Shown: positions 1-8,852, counted from the first letter of the stretch. The stretch is DNA of 37,582 bases from Saprospiraceae bacterium (GCA_022448995.1 JAKVCT010000017.1:1-37582); one strand, 5' to 3'. Numbers and translations: made by a program. The notes: generated by a model not told the origin, from the letters alone.

Positions 1-397
1 GAAAAACGCAGGGATAGCAGCGCTATCACGAGGCTTTTTAACGAAGTGCAGCGCAAAAAGGCTGATTGAATTAAATACAAATTAATTGTGGCTAGCTACT
101 TAAGTAGGTGGACATAATTAATTTTATAATAACCCTGAAGAGCTCAACGCAGTTAAAAGGCTGATTGAATTTGCTTCGCAGAGCCCTTCGGGGTTAAATA
201 CAAAATAATTGTGACGAACTACTTATACCATAATATTATGATATAAAATGACTTCCGTAAAAGTCGACTGCAAGACGCAAACCATACTATGGATCACATC
301 TTTATAATAGATTTTTTAAAAATACTAAAAAAGCAGGACTCTCAGTAAGAATCCTGCTCTGTGCAAAGAAAAAACTATTCCATTTTTGAAAAAACGC
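1..397. other. Repeat-rich intergenic region
   Basis: No gene is supported here. The stretch holds a direct repeat (55-90 and 155-213) whose second copy is interrupted by a 24-bp micro-palindrome repeat. It also holds further GAA-loop repeats near 40-54 and 131-158, and a copy of the AAGTAGGTGGACATAATTA family at 102-120. At the right end lies the terminator of the neighbouring LysM gene. Confidence 0.7.
325..358 (-). terminator. Rho-independent terminator of the LysM gene
   Basis: Read on the minus strand, AGCAGGA (352-358) pairs with TCCTGCT (332-338). It is followed by a run of six T residues, then more T-rich sequence. It lies about 40 bases past the stop codon of the LysM protein gene. 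Confidence 0.8.
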
Positions 398-2056
398 CTA
401 ATAAGATTCCTGAGAGATTACGATTGGTTGATCAATCTGAATGATAGGATTGGGATTATAGGGATCGTCTGGTGGGTTCAAATTAGGGTTTAGTCTAAAT
501 ATGTCTTTATTTTTCAAATTATATTTTTTGGCAATTTTATAGACACTATCACCTTGTCTTGCATAATGTACTTTCCGAATGATTCTGTTCTGCTCATCAA
601 CTTTTGTAACAGGATTGGTTAAATCTCTAGTACATTTACCTTGCAGATCCAATACTAACAAATAATCTCCTGGATAAATTAGATTATTATCCTTATCATT
701 TAGACAACGTATTACTCCTACTGTAGTATTGAATTTATCGGCTAAATCATACAAATTATCTCCATCTTGTACTCTATACCAACCGTTCGTATCAGGTATT
801 TCACTTTCAGGATTTTTTGGCTCTTTTAGGCAATTACCATCTACATCTATAATACGTAGAACTTCTCCTGGTTTGATAATATGATCATCTAACTCATTAA
901 TACACATCAAGGCTTTTGTGGTTAGATTGTACCGTTTTGCAATTTTACCTAGGTTATCTCCATCTTTTACCTTATAAGTAGTATTGGGATCATAGTCAAT
1001 TTCTTTATTGATTTTTCCCCCACAACTGCCAGTTTGATCAATCACAACCAGTTGATCTCCAGGATAAATTTTATCGGTCTTCTTATTGTTCAAGCACAGA
1101 AGTGCTTTCATAGGCAAACGAAAACGATAAGCGATCTCTGATAACATATCTCCACTTTGTACCTCATAAACAAGCTGCCCATTTTCTGCAATAATGAGAT
1201 GATTATCTTCACACATAGGATCTAGAAAATTCTCACAAGGTTCTGTAGACAATTCCGTCAAGTCTGTTCCACCTATACCTTTTTTTATATCGCTTTTAGT
1301 ACGATCAGGTTTAGGATCAAGCTTAGGCTGTGGATCTTTTTTAGGAGGAGCAGCACATTTTTTGGCAATATAATTTACTACAGAAGTCCCATTGATATCC
1401 ATCAGACGCAGCTCACCTCCCTTGCGACTCACTCGTACTAAACCTACACGCTCTACAAAGTGTAAATCTTCTGCTTCACTTTCTGGATGCCCATCATAAG
1501 TTGTGAATCTTCGTTCTTTCAAACAATTAATATTTGTTCGCTTATTGAACAAAACCTTTGCACTAGTTTCTTTACGCAAAGAAAGATTATTATCCCCTAT
1601 ATAAGCCTTATCATAAATATATTCTAAATCATGTACACCATCTCTAAATGTGATAGACCTTTGTGTCTCTATTAAACGATTGATACGTTGTACTCTTCGA
1701 ATGATGAAATTATTTCCATTGGGTTCTACAATGTATACCCCAATTTCTCGCTCATTAACTTGATTCACAAATTTAGTGTTAATCCATGTTGTGGATTCAC
1801 AAGAAATAAGGTCTTTATCTACGGCAGCGACAATTTCCTCATTAGATTCCATTTTTTCAACCCTAAAAATCACTTTTGAATTATCAGAGAGATAAACATG
1901 ATAATCGTAATAAGGTAACTGCTGCTTAAAACTCCCTCCTTCTTCATAGTTATAACGTTCCATACAATCAGGATCATACTCCAAATAATGTACTTGAGCA
2001 TGACAGGAATAGGTTACCATTAGTAAAAGTCCAATAAGCATTTTTAAAACTTTCAT
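398..2056 (-). CDS. Exported LysM-repeat protein, four LysM domains
   Basis: The 552-residue protein starts with a signal peptide (about residues 1-20, cut before QVHYL), so it should act outside the cytoplasmic membrane. Residues 21-235 match no family I recognise. A Pro/Lys-rich linker (236-260) leads to four LysM modules at about 297-340, 361-404, 427-470 and 497-547, each with the (S/D)GD start and YPGD- or KPGE-like end typical of LysM. LysM binds N-acetylglucosamine polymers, usually peptidoglycan. The first three modules each carry a cysteine pair with the same spacing (321/345, 385/409, 451/475), which the fourth lacks. No catalytic domain is visible, so a structural or cell-wall-anchoring role is inferred. 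The gene stands alone with its own terminator. Confidence 0.85.
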   Translation of the reverse strand: MKVLKMLIGLLLMVTYSCHAQVHYLEYDPDCMERYNYEEGGSFKQQLPYYDYHVYLSDNSKVIFRVEKMESNEEIVAAVDKDLISCESTTWINTKFVNQVNEREIGVYIVEPNGNNFIIRRVQRINRLIETQRSITFRDGVHDLEYIYDKAYIGDNNLSLRKETSAKVLFNKRTNINCLKERRFTTYDGHPESEAEDLHFVERVGLVRVSRKGGELRLMDINGTSVVNYIAKKCAAPPKKDPQPKLDPKPDRTKSDIKKGIGGTDLTELSTEPCENFLDPMCEDNHLIIAENGQLVYEVQSGDMLSEIAYRFRLPMKALLCLNNKKTDKIYPGDQLVVIDQTGSCGGKINKEIDYDPNTTYKVKDGDNLGKIAKRYNLTTKALMCINELDDHIIKPGEVLRIIDVDGNCLKEPKNPESEIPDTNGWYRVQDGDNLYDLADKFNTTVGVIRCLNDKDNNLIYPGDYLLVLDLQGKCTRDLTNPVTKVDEQNRIIRKVHYARQGDSVYKIAKKYNLKNKDIFRLNPNLNPPDDPYNPNPIIQIDQPIVISQESY

Positions 2057-2503
2057 AGGTATTTTATTTGTTTGAACACAAAAATAATTTATTTGAGGTT
2101 CTACTAAGGAATAGGGTTTTTAAATATTCTGTAACAGAATGATGATTCGTAGATTTTTTAATTTTTAGTCAAAAACTAAAAAATCTACAAACTGTCAAGA
2201 GTATTAAAGCTTACTTAAGTATTTTTTGTGTGGTAAGAAATTAGCATTTTACTTCCTAGAGCCCTTCGGGGTTTTTAAATTTAACAAGGCAAAGGTTCTG
2301 CCTAATACCCCTTGAAAAGGTTCGGAGGCGAAGCCGACTGTGGCAAGCTTTGCTGCCACCATCGGTATTATGGTAGGTTCTTTAACACAGTTAAATTGAA
2401 TAAAAGGCAATTTATCGCCTAAAAAACTACTTGAATAAGCTTTATTAAGGTCCAACAATTTTAGCATTAGCAGACTTAGCCTAATTATACCTTGTTTGAA
2501 CAC
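2057..2503. other. Intergenic region with hairpins and GAA-loop repeats
   Basis: An open frame of 84 codons lies at 2249-2503 on the minus strand, but it is built largely from repeat sequence and is not convincing. The region holds a long hairpin (2147-2186), a CCCTTCGGG micro-palindrome (2262-2270) and a cluster of small stems between about 2284 and 2390, for example GTGGCA/TGCCAC and GGC-GAA-GCC. Confidence 0.55.
2147..2186. terminator. Hairpin with AT-rich arms, possible terminator
   Basis: The arms GTAGATTTTTTA and TAAAAAATCTAC pair over 12 bp. Pairing continues inward through a T/A run after one mismatch. It could end transcription of the LysE-type gene read from the right, though it is more than 300 bases past that stop codon. 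Confidence 0.4.
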
Positions 2504-3193
2504 TCAGAGTATAGTACGCAAAACTTGCACCACTAAAAATACACTAAATCCAATGAGTACGGTTCCTGCTATCTTACGAACATAAATTAAATGATGTATT
2601 TTCAACCATTTTCGAATGTTTTTTGCCAAATAAACTTTCAGTAGATCCGTAAAAACAACCATAGTCATTACTGAGATAAATAATATATAAACTTGAATAT
2701 CACTATATCCATCTAAAATAGCCGTAGCCATTAGTGTTGCCCAGAAAAAAAGAGGAGTTGGATTAGCAGTATTAATCAACAATCCCTTTATAAAGAACTG
2801 TAAGTTTAGCTTAAATTCAGAGATCTTTTCTTTTTTATTATTCTTTTCTCCTATAATTTTCTTGCCTGCTGCCTCTTGTTTTTCTAAATTAGGGGGTTTA
2901 CCTACCCAAAGTCCTATTCCCATTATACTCAAAACTAAAGTTCCAAAACTCCCCATATAGATTACAAATTGATCTCGCAAAGTAGGATCATTGATTAAGT
3001 CATCTATATATGTACTCCCCCAAATAACAATCAAGATATACATAATATCACTTACCCATTGACCTGAAGCTAAAATAGTAGCTGACTTGGGTCCTCGCTC
3101 GATTCCTAATTGTAAAATTGCAAAAAATATAGGCCCTGCTAGTATACTTAATAAAAGACCTAGTGCAAAACCTTCCAACATTGGTTCTATCAT
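2504..3193 (-). CDS. LysE/RhtB-family amino-acid exporter
   Basis: This 229-residue integral membrane protein has about six hydrophobic segments. The N-terminal pattern, ILAGPIFFAILQLGIERG, is the hallmark of the LysE/RhtB translocators, which export amino acids or related small molecules across the inner membrane. The length fits the family (about 200-230). A charged, Lys/Glu-rich cytoplasmic loop (about residues 100-127) splits the two halves, and NTANPTPLFFW in the second half is the typical Asn-Pro-Pro-like motif. The substrate cannot be read from the sequence. The two Met codons at positions 1 and 5 leave the start uncertain by a few residues. The gene is transcribed away from the OmpA-domain gene. 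Confidence 0.85.
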   Translation of the reverse strand: MIEPMLEGFALGLLLSILAGPIFFAILQLGIERGPKSATILASGQWVSDIMYILIVIWGSTYIDDLINDPTLRDQFVIYMGSFGTLVLSIMGIGLWVGKPPNLEKQEAAGKKIIGEKNNKKEKISEFKLNLQFFIKGLLINTANPTPLFFWATLMATAILDGYSDIQVYILFISVMTMVVFTDLLKVYLAKNIRKWLKIHHLIYVRKIAGTVLIGFSVFLVVQVLRTIL

Positions 3194-3764
3194 AATGATG
3201 ACTTAAATGCTACGTTTTTTATAAAAAAGACTTTTGTCGTGATGCTAAACAGATGCAGTAGAACAAAGTCAAAAGAGCTTTCATATTACATCTTTGAATA
3301 AATTTAAACATGTTCTTATTTAGCTAACAGCTTAATTATGCAAATTTAGTAATTCCAAGCAATTTTTATGCATCTAGAAGTTCTTTAAGAATAAATAGTA
3401 TATAAATAGATAAGTATCTGAAAATCAACACAAAGATCCTATAAAGATTTCAAATAGAACTATAATCCTTGGCTTTCAAGTACTTGTACAGTAGCGAGTT
3501 GGCGAGTTATTAAACAACTTACTAACTCATAATTCAAATTTTAATAAAAGGTCACCTCTATCTTTTTATTTTTTACTGGTTACTTACTGTTCACTTGGGG
3601 TATATAAAAAAAGACTTGTTAATATTAGGTTAAAAATACTTGACAAACACTCTAATCATAGACATACCGTATGGTGGGTACAATCCCTACCCTCATGTAG
3701 CTACCATAACACACTATTTTGACATTTCCGACCAATTTCATTATTAATAATAAATATATAACCT
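3194..3764. promoter_or_regulatory. Divergent intergenic region upstream of the OmpA-domain gene
   Basis: This 571-base region carries the start regions of two divergent genes. About 55 bases before the OmpA-domain start lies a compact imperfect stem (3670-3708): TATGGT pairs with ACCATA, and inside it GGGTA pairs with TACCC. A TTGACA-like hexamer sits near 3642, but no clear TAnnTTTG box is visible. Nothing here looks coding. Confidence 0.4.
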
Positions 3765-5990
3765 ATGAAAACACCACTTTTCACCTACCTCATGCTCTTG
3801 TTAATTTCCTTGGGATTAAGCCCAAAGATTAAAGCTCAAGTAACTCCACCGAACACCACTTGTACAATCTATTTTGACTATGATCAGTACAAACTCTCAA
3901 CTACAGAAAAAAGTCGCTTAGAAACCTTTGCTCAAACCTTGAATCAAAGGTCTAATACTTACCGGATAGAGCTCATAGGCCATACCGATGCTGATGGAAA
4001 TAGAGAATATAACGAAGTCTTGTCTATGAATCGCTGTAAAACCATTCAACAATATTTTGAAGAAAAAGGCTGGCAAGCAGAACAATTTAAAAAAACAGCA
4101 TGGTATTTTGCTAAACCTGCCGCTAGTAATCGCACGAGTACCTCCAAAGCTAAGAATCGTAGGGTTGAGATTATTGTATCTCAAATCAATTCTTTTAATA
4201 CAAATCTCAAGGAAAATGATTTATCCGCTAATCAAAAAAATAATACGATTGATATAAATGCCCCTATTCTACAAACTGCTCAATTCGATGCAAAAAAAGG
4301 AATTGAATTTAGATACAATCGTTCTGGAACTAAGATTTATATTCCTCAAAATGCACTTATGCATAAGGATGGTAGTCCTGTGACAGGTCAAGTAGATATT
4401 GCCTACACTGAATTCAGAGATGTGGCTGATTTTATCTTTTCTGATATTTCTATGATGTACCACGAACATGCTTTTAATTCTGCAGGAATGTTTGAGCTGA
4501 GGGTTTCTCAAAACGGAGAAGAACTCTTGGTACAACCTGGTCAAAGCTACAATATGGATTTTCAAATGACAGATCAGTTGCCTAATGTTGGCTTCTTTCA
4601 GTATGATAAAGTAAGTAATCAATGGACTCAACTGGGTAATCTAGAGAGCCAAAATGAAGCATTTGTAGGTGCCGAAGAACGTGCTTGTGAGACAACGTAT
4701 TTTGATGTAATTCCTCAAAATATTGGTAAAAAACTCAAAGATACCTTAGACACTTACAAAAAGTTGGTTGCAACTGGCTTGTTTCTAGCCAGTACACAAA
4801 GCAACTTTCTCCAAGAAGTCTACTACAACAAAATTCCGAGCTTTGACCAAGCTTGGGAAATGCCCGAAAATTATAGTAATCCATTCTTGGAGCTTAATCA
4901 ATTTAAGATCAGAGAAATGTATCCTGCTGATCATTTTAAATGTGTAGAATTTGATTGCCCGACAGTCGAAATCACCAAAGATATTCCATTGGATATCAGT
5001 GTCCCTGACAATATGCCTGATCTGTTGATCCTCATGGAAAGAGAATGGTCAACCATCTTGGCTGGAGAAACTTATCCCCTAGAGGAATTTAACCTTATGA
5101 AACGCAATTTGGATGTAAGTACTTGGATTGATGCTCGCTTGGAACATATTGCAGGAAGAGTGTTTGTCTTGTATCTCAAAGACGGAAAAAGGAAGCAAAC
5201 AATGAAACTCTATGCAAATTTGAACCAAGACGAGATTCCTCAGTTCAAAAACAAGAAAAAACAAGCTGAAGCTCTAGAAAATGCTTACAAAGCTATTTTG
5301 GGTAATTATCAACAACAATTGGATTATAGACGCGAGGAATATGCAAAACAAGTAAGTGATTTACAAGAAATTCTACCCACTTTCTTAGATTTTGCTAGTC
5401 GTTTTCGTTCTGCTCCTCAGAAATGTCTAGGTGTAGATGCATGGATTACTTATTTTGATAAAAATAAACAACGTATGGAACGATTGTATACCTATATGAA
5501 TACTATAGAAGACCGCTATATTCCTAAGGCATGGTCTACAGGTGAGTTTCCTCTACCTAAGAATCGTTTCGTTTATCCCACTCCCTTAGTCCAGGGGCTA
5601 CGTATGAATAACTTTGGGGTATTCAACTGTGACCAAATTATGCGCTTGGGTAAGGTAAACAAAGTATTAGCTAGTTATGAGGATGAGAATAATGTAAAGA
5701 TTGAGGCAGACCATTTATATGTTGTAGACTATACTATTAATGGTGTACTCAGCTTTAATCCTCTAGAATTGACCTACAACCCCAATAATCCTACAGCTCT
5801 AATTGTCAAGGATGTGTATGATCAATATTATTTCTTTGGCAAACACGACCTAAAAGAAATGACCATTGAGAATGGTGATGTAACTATAATCAAAATGCAG
5901 TCTATTGAGGTTAGCACAGCTAGTGATTTACGTCACTATATCGGCTTGAGGAGTATACAAGACATCAATACTACATCTCAAGCTCACTAA
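3765..5990 (+). CDS. Exported protein with N-terminal OmpA-like domain and large unknown C-terminal part
   Basis: The 741-residue protein begins with a signal peptide (about 1-24, ending KAQ). An OmpA-like peptidoglycan-binding domain follows at about 34-138: FDYDQYKL, then GHTDADGNREYNEVLSMNR, then KNRRVEI. This domain normally closes a protein; here it comes first. The next 600 residues contain a beta-rich stretch (about 170-300; IYIPQNAL...GSPVTGQVDIAYTEF) that resembles ZU5-like domains by eye, which is only a guess. They also contain a Lys/Gln-rich helical stretch (about 480-540). Anchoring to the cell wall with a periplasmic or surface role is inferred. A strong terminator follows directly after the stop. 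Confidence 0.8.
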   Translation: MKTPLFTYLMLLLISLGLSPKIKAQVTPPNTTCTIYFDYDQYKLSTTEKSRLETFAQTLNQRSNTYRIELIGHTDADGNREYNEVLSMNRCKTIQQYFEEKGWQAEQFKKTAWYFAKPAASNRTSTSKAKNRRVEIIVSQINSFNTNLKENDLSANQKNNTIDINAPILQTAQFDAKKGIEFRYNRSGTKIYIPQNALMHKDGSPVTGQVDIAYTEFRDVADFIFSDISMMYHEHAFNSAGMFELRVSQNGEELLVQPGQSYNMDFQMTDQLPNVGFFQYDKVSNQWTQLGNLESQNEAFVGAEERACETTYFDVIPQNIGKKLKDTLDTYKKLVATGLFLASTQSNFLQEVYYNKIPSFDQAWEMPENYSNPFLELNQFKIREMYPADHFKCVEFDCPTVEITKDIPLDISVPDNMPDLLILMEREWSTILAGETYPLEEFNLMKRNLDVSTWIDARLEHIAGRVFVLYLKDGKRKQTMKLYANLNQDEIPQFKNKKKQAEALENAYKAILGNYQQQLDYRREEYAKQVSDLQEILPTFLDFASRFRSAPQKCLGVDAWITYFDKNKQRMERLYTYMNTIEDRYIPKAWSTGEFPLPKNRFVYPTPLVQGLRMNNFGVFNCDQIMRLGKVNKVLASYEDENNVKIEADHLYVVDYTINGVLSFNPLELTYNPNNPTALIVKDVYDQYYFFGKHDLKEMTIENGDVTIIKMQSIEVSTASDLRHYIGLRSIQDINTTSQAH

Positions 5991-6014
5991 ATTTAACCAA
6001 TAAGAATACAAGCC

Positions 6015-6055
6015 AAAAAAGCTGTTTGGATACTCGATGTCCAAACAGCTTTTTT
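6015..6055. terminator. Bidirectional rho-independent terminator
   Basis: A perfect 16-bp stem (6015-6030 with 6040-6055) with a 9-base loop has A-run and T-run arms, core GCTGTTTGGA. It lies between two convergent genes, 25 bases after one stop and 44 bases from the other, so it probably serves both strands. Confidence 0.9.
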
Positions 6056-6098
6056 GTATTACAAAAATCGGTAATTGTTCTGCCCCTAAAATAGAGTT

Positions 6099-6320
6099 CT
6101 AGTATTCATCTTCTGGGAAGAAGAAATCACTTTTGGTAGGAAATTCAGGCCAAATATCCTCGATCCCCTCGTAGATTTCACCTTCATCCTCGATGGCTTG
6201 TAAATTTTCAATTACTTCAATTGGTGAGCCGGAACGGATAGCATAATCAATTAGCTCATCGCGTGTAGCTGGCCAAGGTGCATCTTGCAAATAAGAAGCT
6301 AATTCCAACGTCCAATACAT
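6099..6320 (-). CDS. DUF2795-family small protein
   Basis: This 73-residue acidic cytosolic protein begins MYWTLELASYLQDAPWPATRDELIDYA, a pattern I recognise as the DUF2795 family, common and highly conserved in Bacteroidota. Members are about 70 residues long, so this is full length. The family's biochemical role is unknown to me. The second half (IEVIENLQ, then EGEIYEGIEDIWPEFP and FFFPEDEY) is strongly acidic. The gene is monocistronic, with a long AT-rich leader region upstream and the shared terminator downstream. Confidence 0.9.
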   Translation of the reverse strand: MYWTLELASYLQDAPWPATRDELIDYAIRSGSPIEVIENLQAIEDEGEIYEGIEDIWPEFPTKSDFFFPEDEY

Positions 6321-7016
6321 AGTATTATTTTTTTGGTTTCAAAAGATTTTTATTAACAACAAAGAGAACTATCTCTATCAAGATTTTGTGCTATTGCCTC
6401 TACTTATTCTACAAAATAAATTTTGTTTTACACAATTATTCTTAACACAAGTTATACAAATAAGTTTCTTCTCGGTAAGATCGCTTTCTAGTATTTTTAA
6501 ATCAAGAAAAAGAAAAGGTTTTTAGCTTACTTTAGCTTGATTTTGAAATGCGAGCAAAAGTAAGATTAAAATTTAAATACTCCCAAAACTAACCTATAAA
6601 ATGTTAGATTTTAGTCAATAATTTTATAGATTTTACATATTCAATCTGTTAGCTATGTGCCATTCACAAAAAAAATGTATTATATCACTAAATTTTTCTC
6701 TTCAACTCCAAGACAATACTTCTAATAAAAAAAGCAATCATGCATAATTTACCAATGACGTATAACGTTTTGAAAACAACGAACGCAGTTGGCATGAGAT
6801 TAGTTTCTAGAACTAATAAAAAATATCAGTCCTCTACTATTATTAGTCTGTAATATAAATTTAAAAAACTTTATAAAAAAGTATTCTATACGATAAATAT
6901 CAACACAAAAAATAGTTTATTAAAGAACTTTTACACAGAGGTTTGTATATATTGCAACCTTTCTTTCTAACAAGTTCTAACTACTTAAGTGCTTAAGTTC
7001 ATCAAACAAAAAAATC
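6321..7016. other. AT-rich intergenic region between divergent genes
   Basis: No gene is seen in these 696 bases. A small hairpin, ATTAGTT/AACTAAT, lies at 6799-6817, and the motif AACGAACGCAGTTGG at about 6779-6793 resembles the second half of the GAA-loop repeat family. Just before the downstream gene, ACTTAAG and CTTAAGT form a short dyad at about 6982-6997 that could be an operator. Confidence 0.4.
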
Positions 7017-7970
7017 ATGACTAAAATATTGTGCTTCCTAAGTATCTGCCTATGTTTTCAGTATAGCAGCTACGCCCAAGAAATTTCAGAAGAAAACCAA
7101 GATGAGCAATTAGTAGCTTATGAGTGGGAAATGCGCGAATTACTTAATATTGTACTCAACGATAAAGATCGAAAAAACAGAGAAGAAGCTTCAACAAAGT
7201 TAGAAACAACTCTAGAGAAGGCTTTTCAAGAAGATGGCGCTTTTGAGTATAAGTTCAAGCAAGTCCAAGGTTTATCTATCATCACACCCAGTGATCAAGC
7301 TTTTCGTATTTTTACCTGGCAATTATACATGACCAAGGATACATATCAGTATTGTGGCTACATCCAAATGCCTGATAAAAAGTTTTATCGGTTAGATGAT
7401 AAATCTGCAGATATGTACTCGCCTCAGTTTAGCCGCCTAAAACCTAGTAAATGGTATGGTGCTTTATATTATAATATCAAACCATTCAAAGCGGCTGACG
7501 GATCTACCAAGTATTTATTATTTGGCTATGATGTCTATGATTTCTTCACACGTAGAAAAGTACTAGATGTTCTTCATTTTTATAAAGGAGCTCCAAGATT
7601 TGGAGATAAGGTAATCGAAATGAAAGATGGTAGAGGCATGATCAAAACAGTGAGCCGTTTCATTCTTCAGTATTCTGCCTCTGTAAGTGCTACTATGAAT
7701 TATGCTGACGATAAAGATATGGTAATTTATGATCACCTCATTTACCAAATGATTCCAGGCCAAGGTCCAAGTAATGTACCCGATGGAAGTTATACGGGCT
7801 TGGAACTCAAAAAAGGAAAATGGATGCTTGTAGAAAAGGTCTACAAACATGATCCTTATTTTGGTAATGATAATCCTCCCCTAGAGCACGCAATTCTAGG
7901 TAAGAATAAATCCAGAGATATTATTGGTCGAACAAAGAAGAAGCATAAGGTAAAAAATGTATCTCCTTGA
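7017..7970 (+). CDS. Exported protein of unknown function
   Basis: The protein has 317 residues, with a clear signal peptide (about 1-20, ending SYAQ). I do not recognise a named domain. After a helical stretch (about 25-75), the mature part is rich in aromatic residues and alternating beta-type patterns (FRIFTWQLYM, YGALYYNIKPF, YLLFGYDVYDFFTRRKVLDVLHF), followed by a basic C-terminal tail (KNKSRDIIGRTKKKHKVKN). The look is that of a conserved Bacteroidota periplasmic protein. There is no lipobox and no outer-membrane sorting domain. It stands alone, and its neighbours give no functional hint. Confidence 0.75.
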   Translation: MTKILCFLSICLCFQYSSYAQEISEENQDEQLVAYEWEMRELLNIVLNDKDRKNREEASTKLETTLEKAFQEDGAFEYKFKQVQGLSIITPSDQAFRIFTWQLYMTKDTYQYCGYIQMPDKKFYRLDDKSADMYSPQFSRLKPSKWYGALYYNIKPFKAADGSTKYLLFGYDVYDFFTRRKVLDVLHFYKGAPRFGDKVIEMKDGRGMIKTVSRFILQYSASVSATMNYADDKDMVIYDHLIYQMIPGQGPSNVPDGSYTGLELKKGKWMLVEKVYKHDPYFGNDNPPLEHAILGKNKSRDIIGRTKKKHKVKNVSP

Positions 7971-8129
7971 TTGGGAGTAAGTAGGTAAATCAATCTAATT
8001 CAATAAAGTGTTCAGCATATTGGGGCTTAACGAATAATATTCAGCTACTTGAGTTATTAACTTATTTTGGGCAAGAGAATTGGACTTCTCTTGCTCTTAT
8101 TATTTCAAAACCAAAACTGCTACTACAAA

Positions 8130-8372
8130 ATGCAGCTAACCGAATACTCTAGAGGAGAACTCGCCTTGCGCAACGGACAAGATATGGAAGAAATATGGGT
8201 AGCCTATCAAGGTATTATCTATGATGTTACACAAAGTAGATTGTGGCGGAATGGTAAGCACTATCAACACTGGGCAGGACAAGATCTGAGCCCGGAACTA
8301 GCAGAAGCTCCGCATACAGCTATTGTTTTTGAGCGTTTCAAAAAAATAGGTAAGCTCAAACCTCCTTACTAA
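8130..8372 (+). CDS. Cytochrome-b5-like heme/steroid-binding domain protein
   Basis: From the ATG at 8130 the product is 80 residues. It matches the small 'predicted heme/steroid-binding protein' type: VAYQGIIYDVTQSRLWRNGKHYQHWAGQDLSPELAEAPH, with His residues in the GKHYQHWAG and EAPH segments as the likely heme contacts. The family's role is unclear; electron transfer or heme binding is assumed. An in-frame TTG at 8067 would add 21 residues that read like a hydrophobic leader (GLLLLLLFQNQNC), so a membrane-anchored or lipoprotein form cannot be excluded. I prefer the ATG because it fits family length and domain start. Confidence 0.75.
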   Translation: MQLTEYSRGELALRNGQDMEEIWVAYQGIIYDVTQSRLWRNGKHYQHWAGQDLSPELAEAPHTAIVFERFKKIGKLKPPY

Positions 8373-8473
8373 AAATATCCTTTATGGTGGTCCCTAGCAT
8401 AATTTTTTTAAGCTGTTAGGTATCGGAAAGATAAACATTGAAACCTTAAGCTAGAGAGGTCCGAGTAATCATA

Positions 8474-8818
8474 TTAAGTCTTTGTATCGCAAGTATTATT
8501 AAATGCTGTATTGGGATCCCAAAAATGCGTTTTAAAATCCTGTACCTGATCTTTCTTGATCTTTAGCCCTTCCTGTTCCAAAAGCTCTTGCATCACTGTA
8601 CCCCCGAAATGGGCTTTACCTGTCAAGACCCCCTTGTGATTAACTACTCGATGTGCAGGTATAGAGTCTGTGCATTGCTTGAGCGCCCAGCCTACCATTC
8701 TAGGACTACCCAAGCCAAGATGGTTTGCTATAGCACCATAAGTTGTTACTCTTCCTTTTGGAATACACAATACTAGATCAAATACATATTGACAAACATC
8801 TTCTTTTTTGATCTTCAT
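8474..8818 (-). CDS. Alkyltransferase-like protein (ATL), MGMT family without the active cysteine
   Basis: This 114-residue protein has the DNA-binding C-terminal fold of O6-alkylguanine-DNA alkyltransferases: IPKGRVTTYGAIA (recognition-helix region) and SPRMVGWAL. The usual PCHRV active site reads PAHRV (Ala55), so it cannot take an alkyl group onto Cys. Such alkyltransferase-like proteins bind O6-alkylguanine lesions and hand them to nucleotide excision repair in organisms where this was tested. The length (about 100-120) is right for ATL. It is single and convergent with the cytochrome-b5-like gene. Confidence 0.88.
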   Translation of the reverse strand: MKIKKEDVCQYVFDLVLCIPKGRVTTYGAIANHLGLGSPRMVGWALKQCTDSIPAHRVVNHKGVLTGKAHFGGTVMQELLEQEGLKIKKDQVQDFKTHFWDPNTAFNNTCDTKT

Positions 8819-8852
8819 GCTGAAAGTGTATTAAAAGTCATTACAAAGCGTA

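Noticed and set aside
2249..2503. An 84-codon minus-strand open frame directly after the LysE-type gene
   Set aside because: It consists largely of GAA-loop repeat and small-stem sequence, has no recognisable domain or start signal, and its composition is unlike the nearby genes.
8067..8129. Signal-peptide-like extension of the cytochrome-b5-like protein from a TTG
   Set aside because: The region resembles a lipoprotein leader (LLLLLLFQNQNC) but lacks a proper lipobox and starts with TTG; the domain itself begins at the ATG at 8130.
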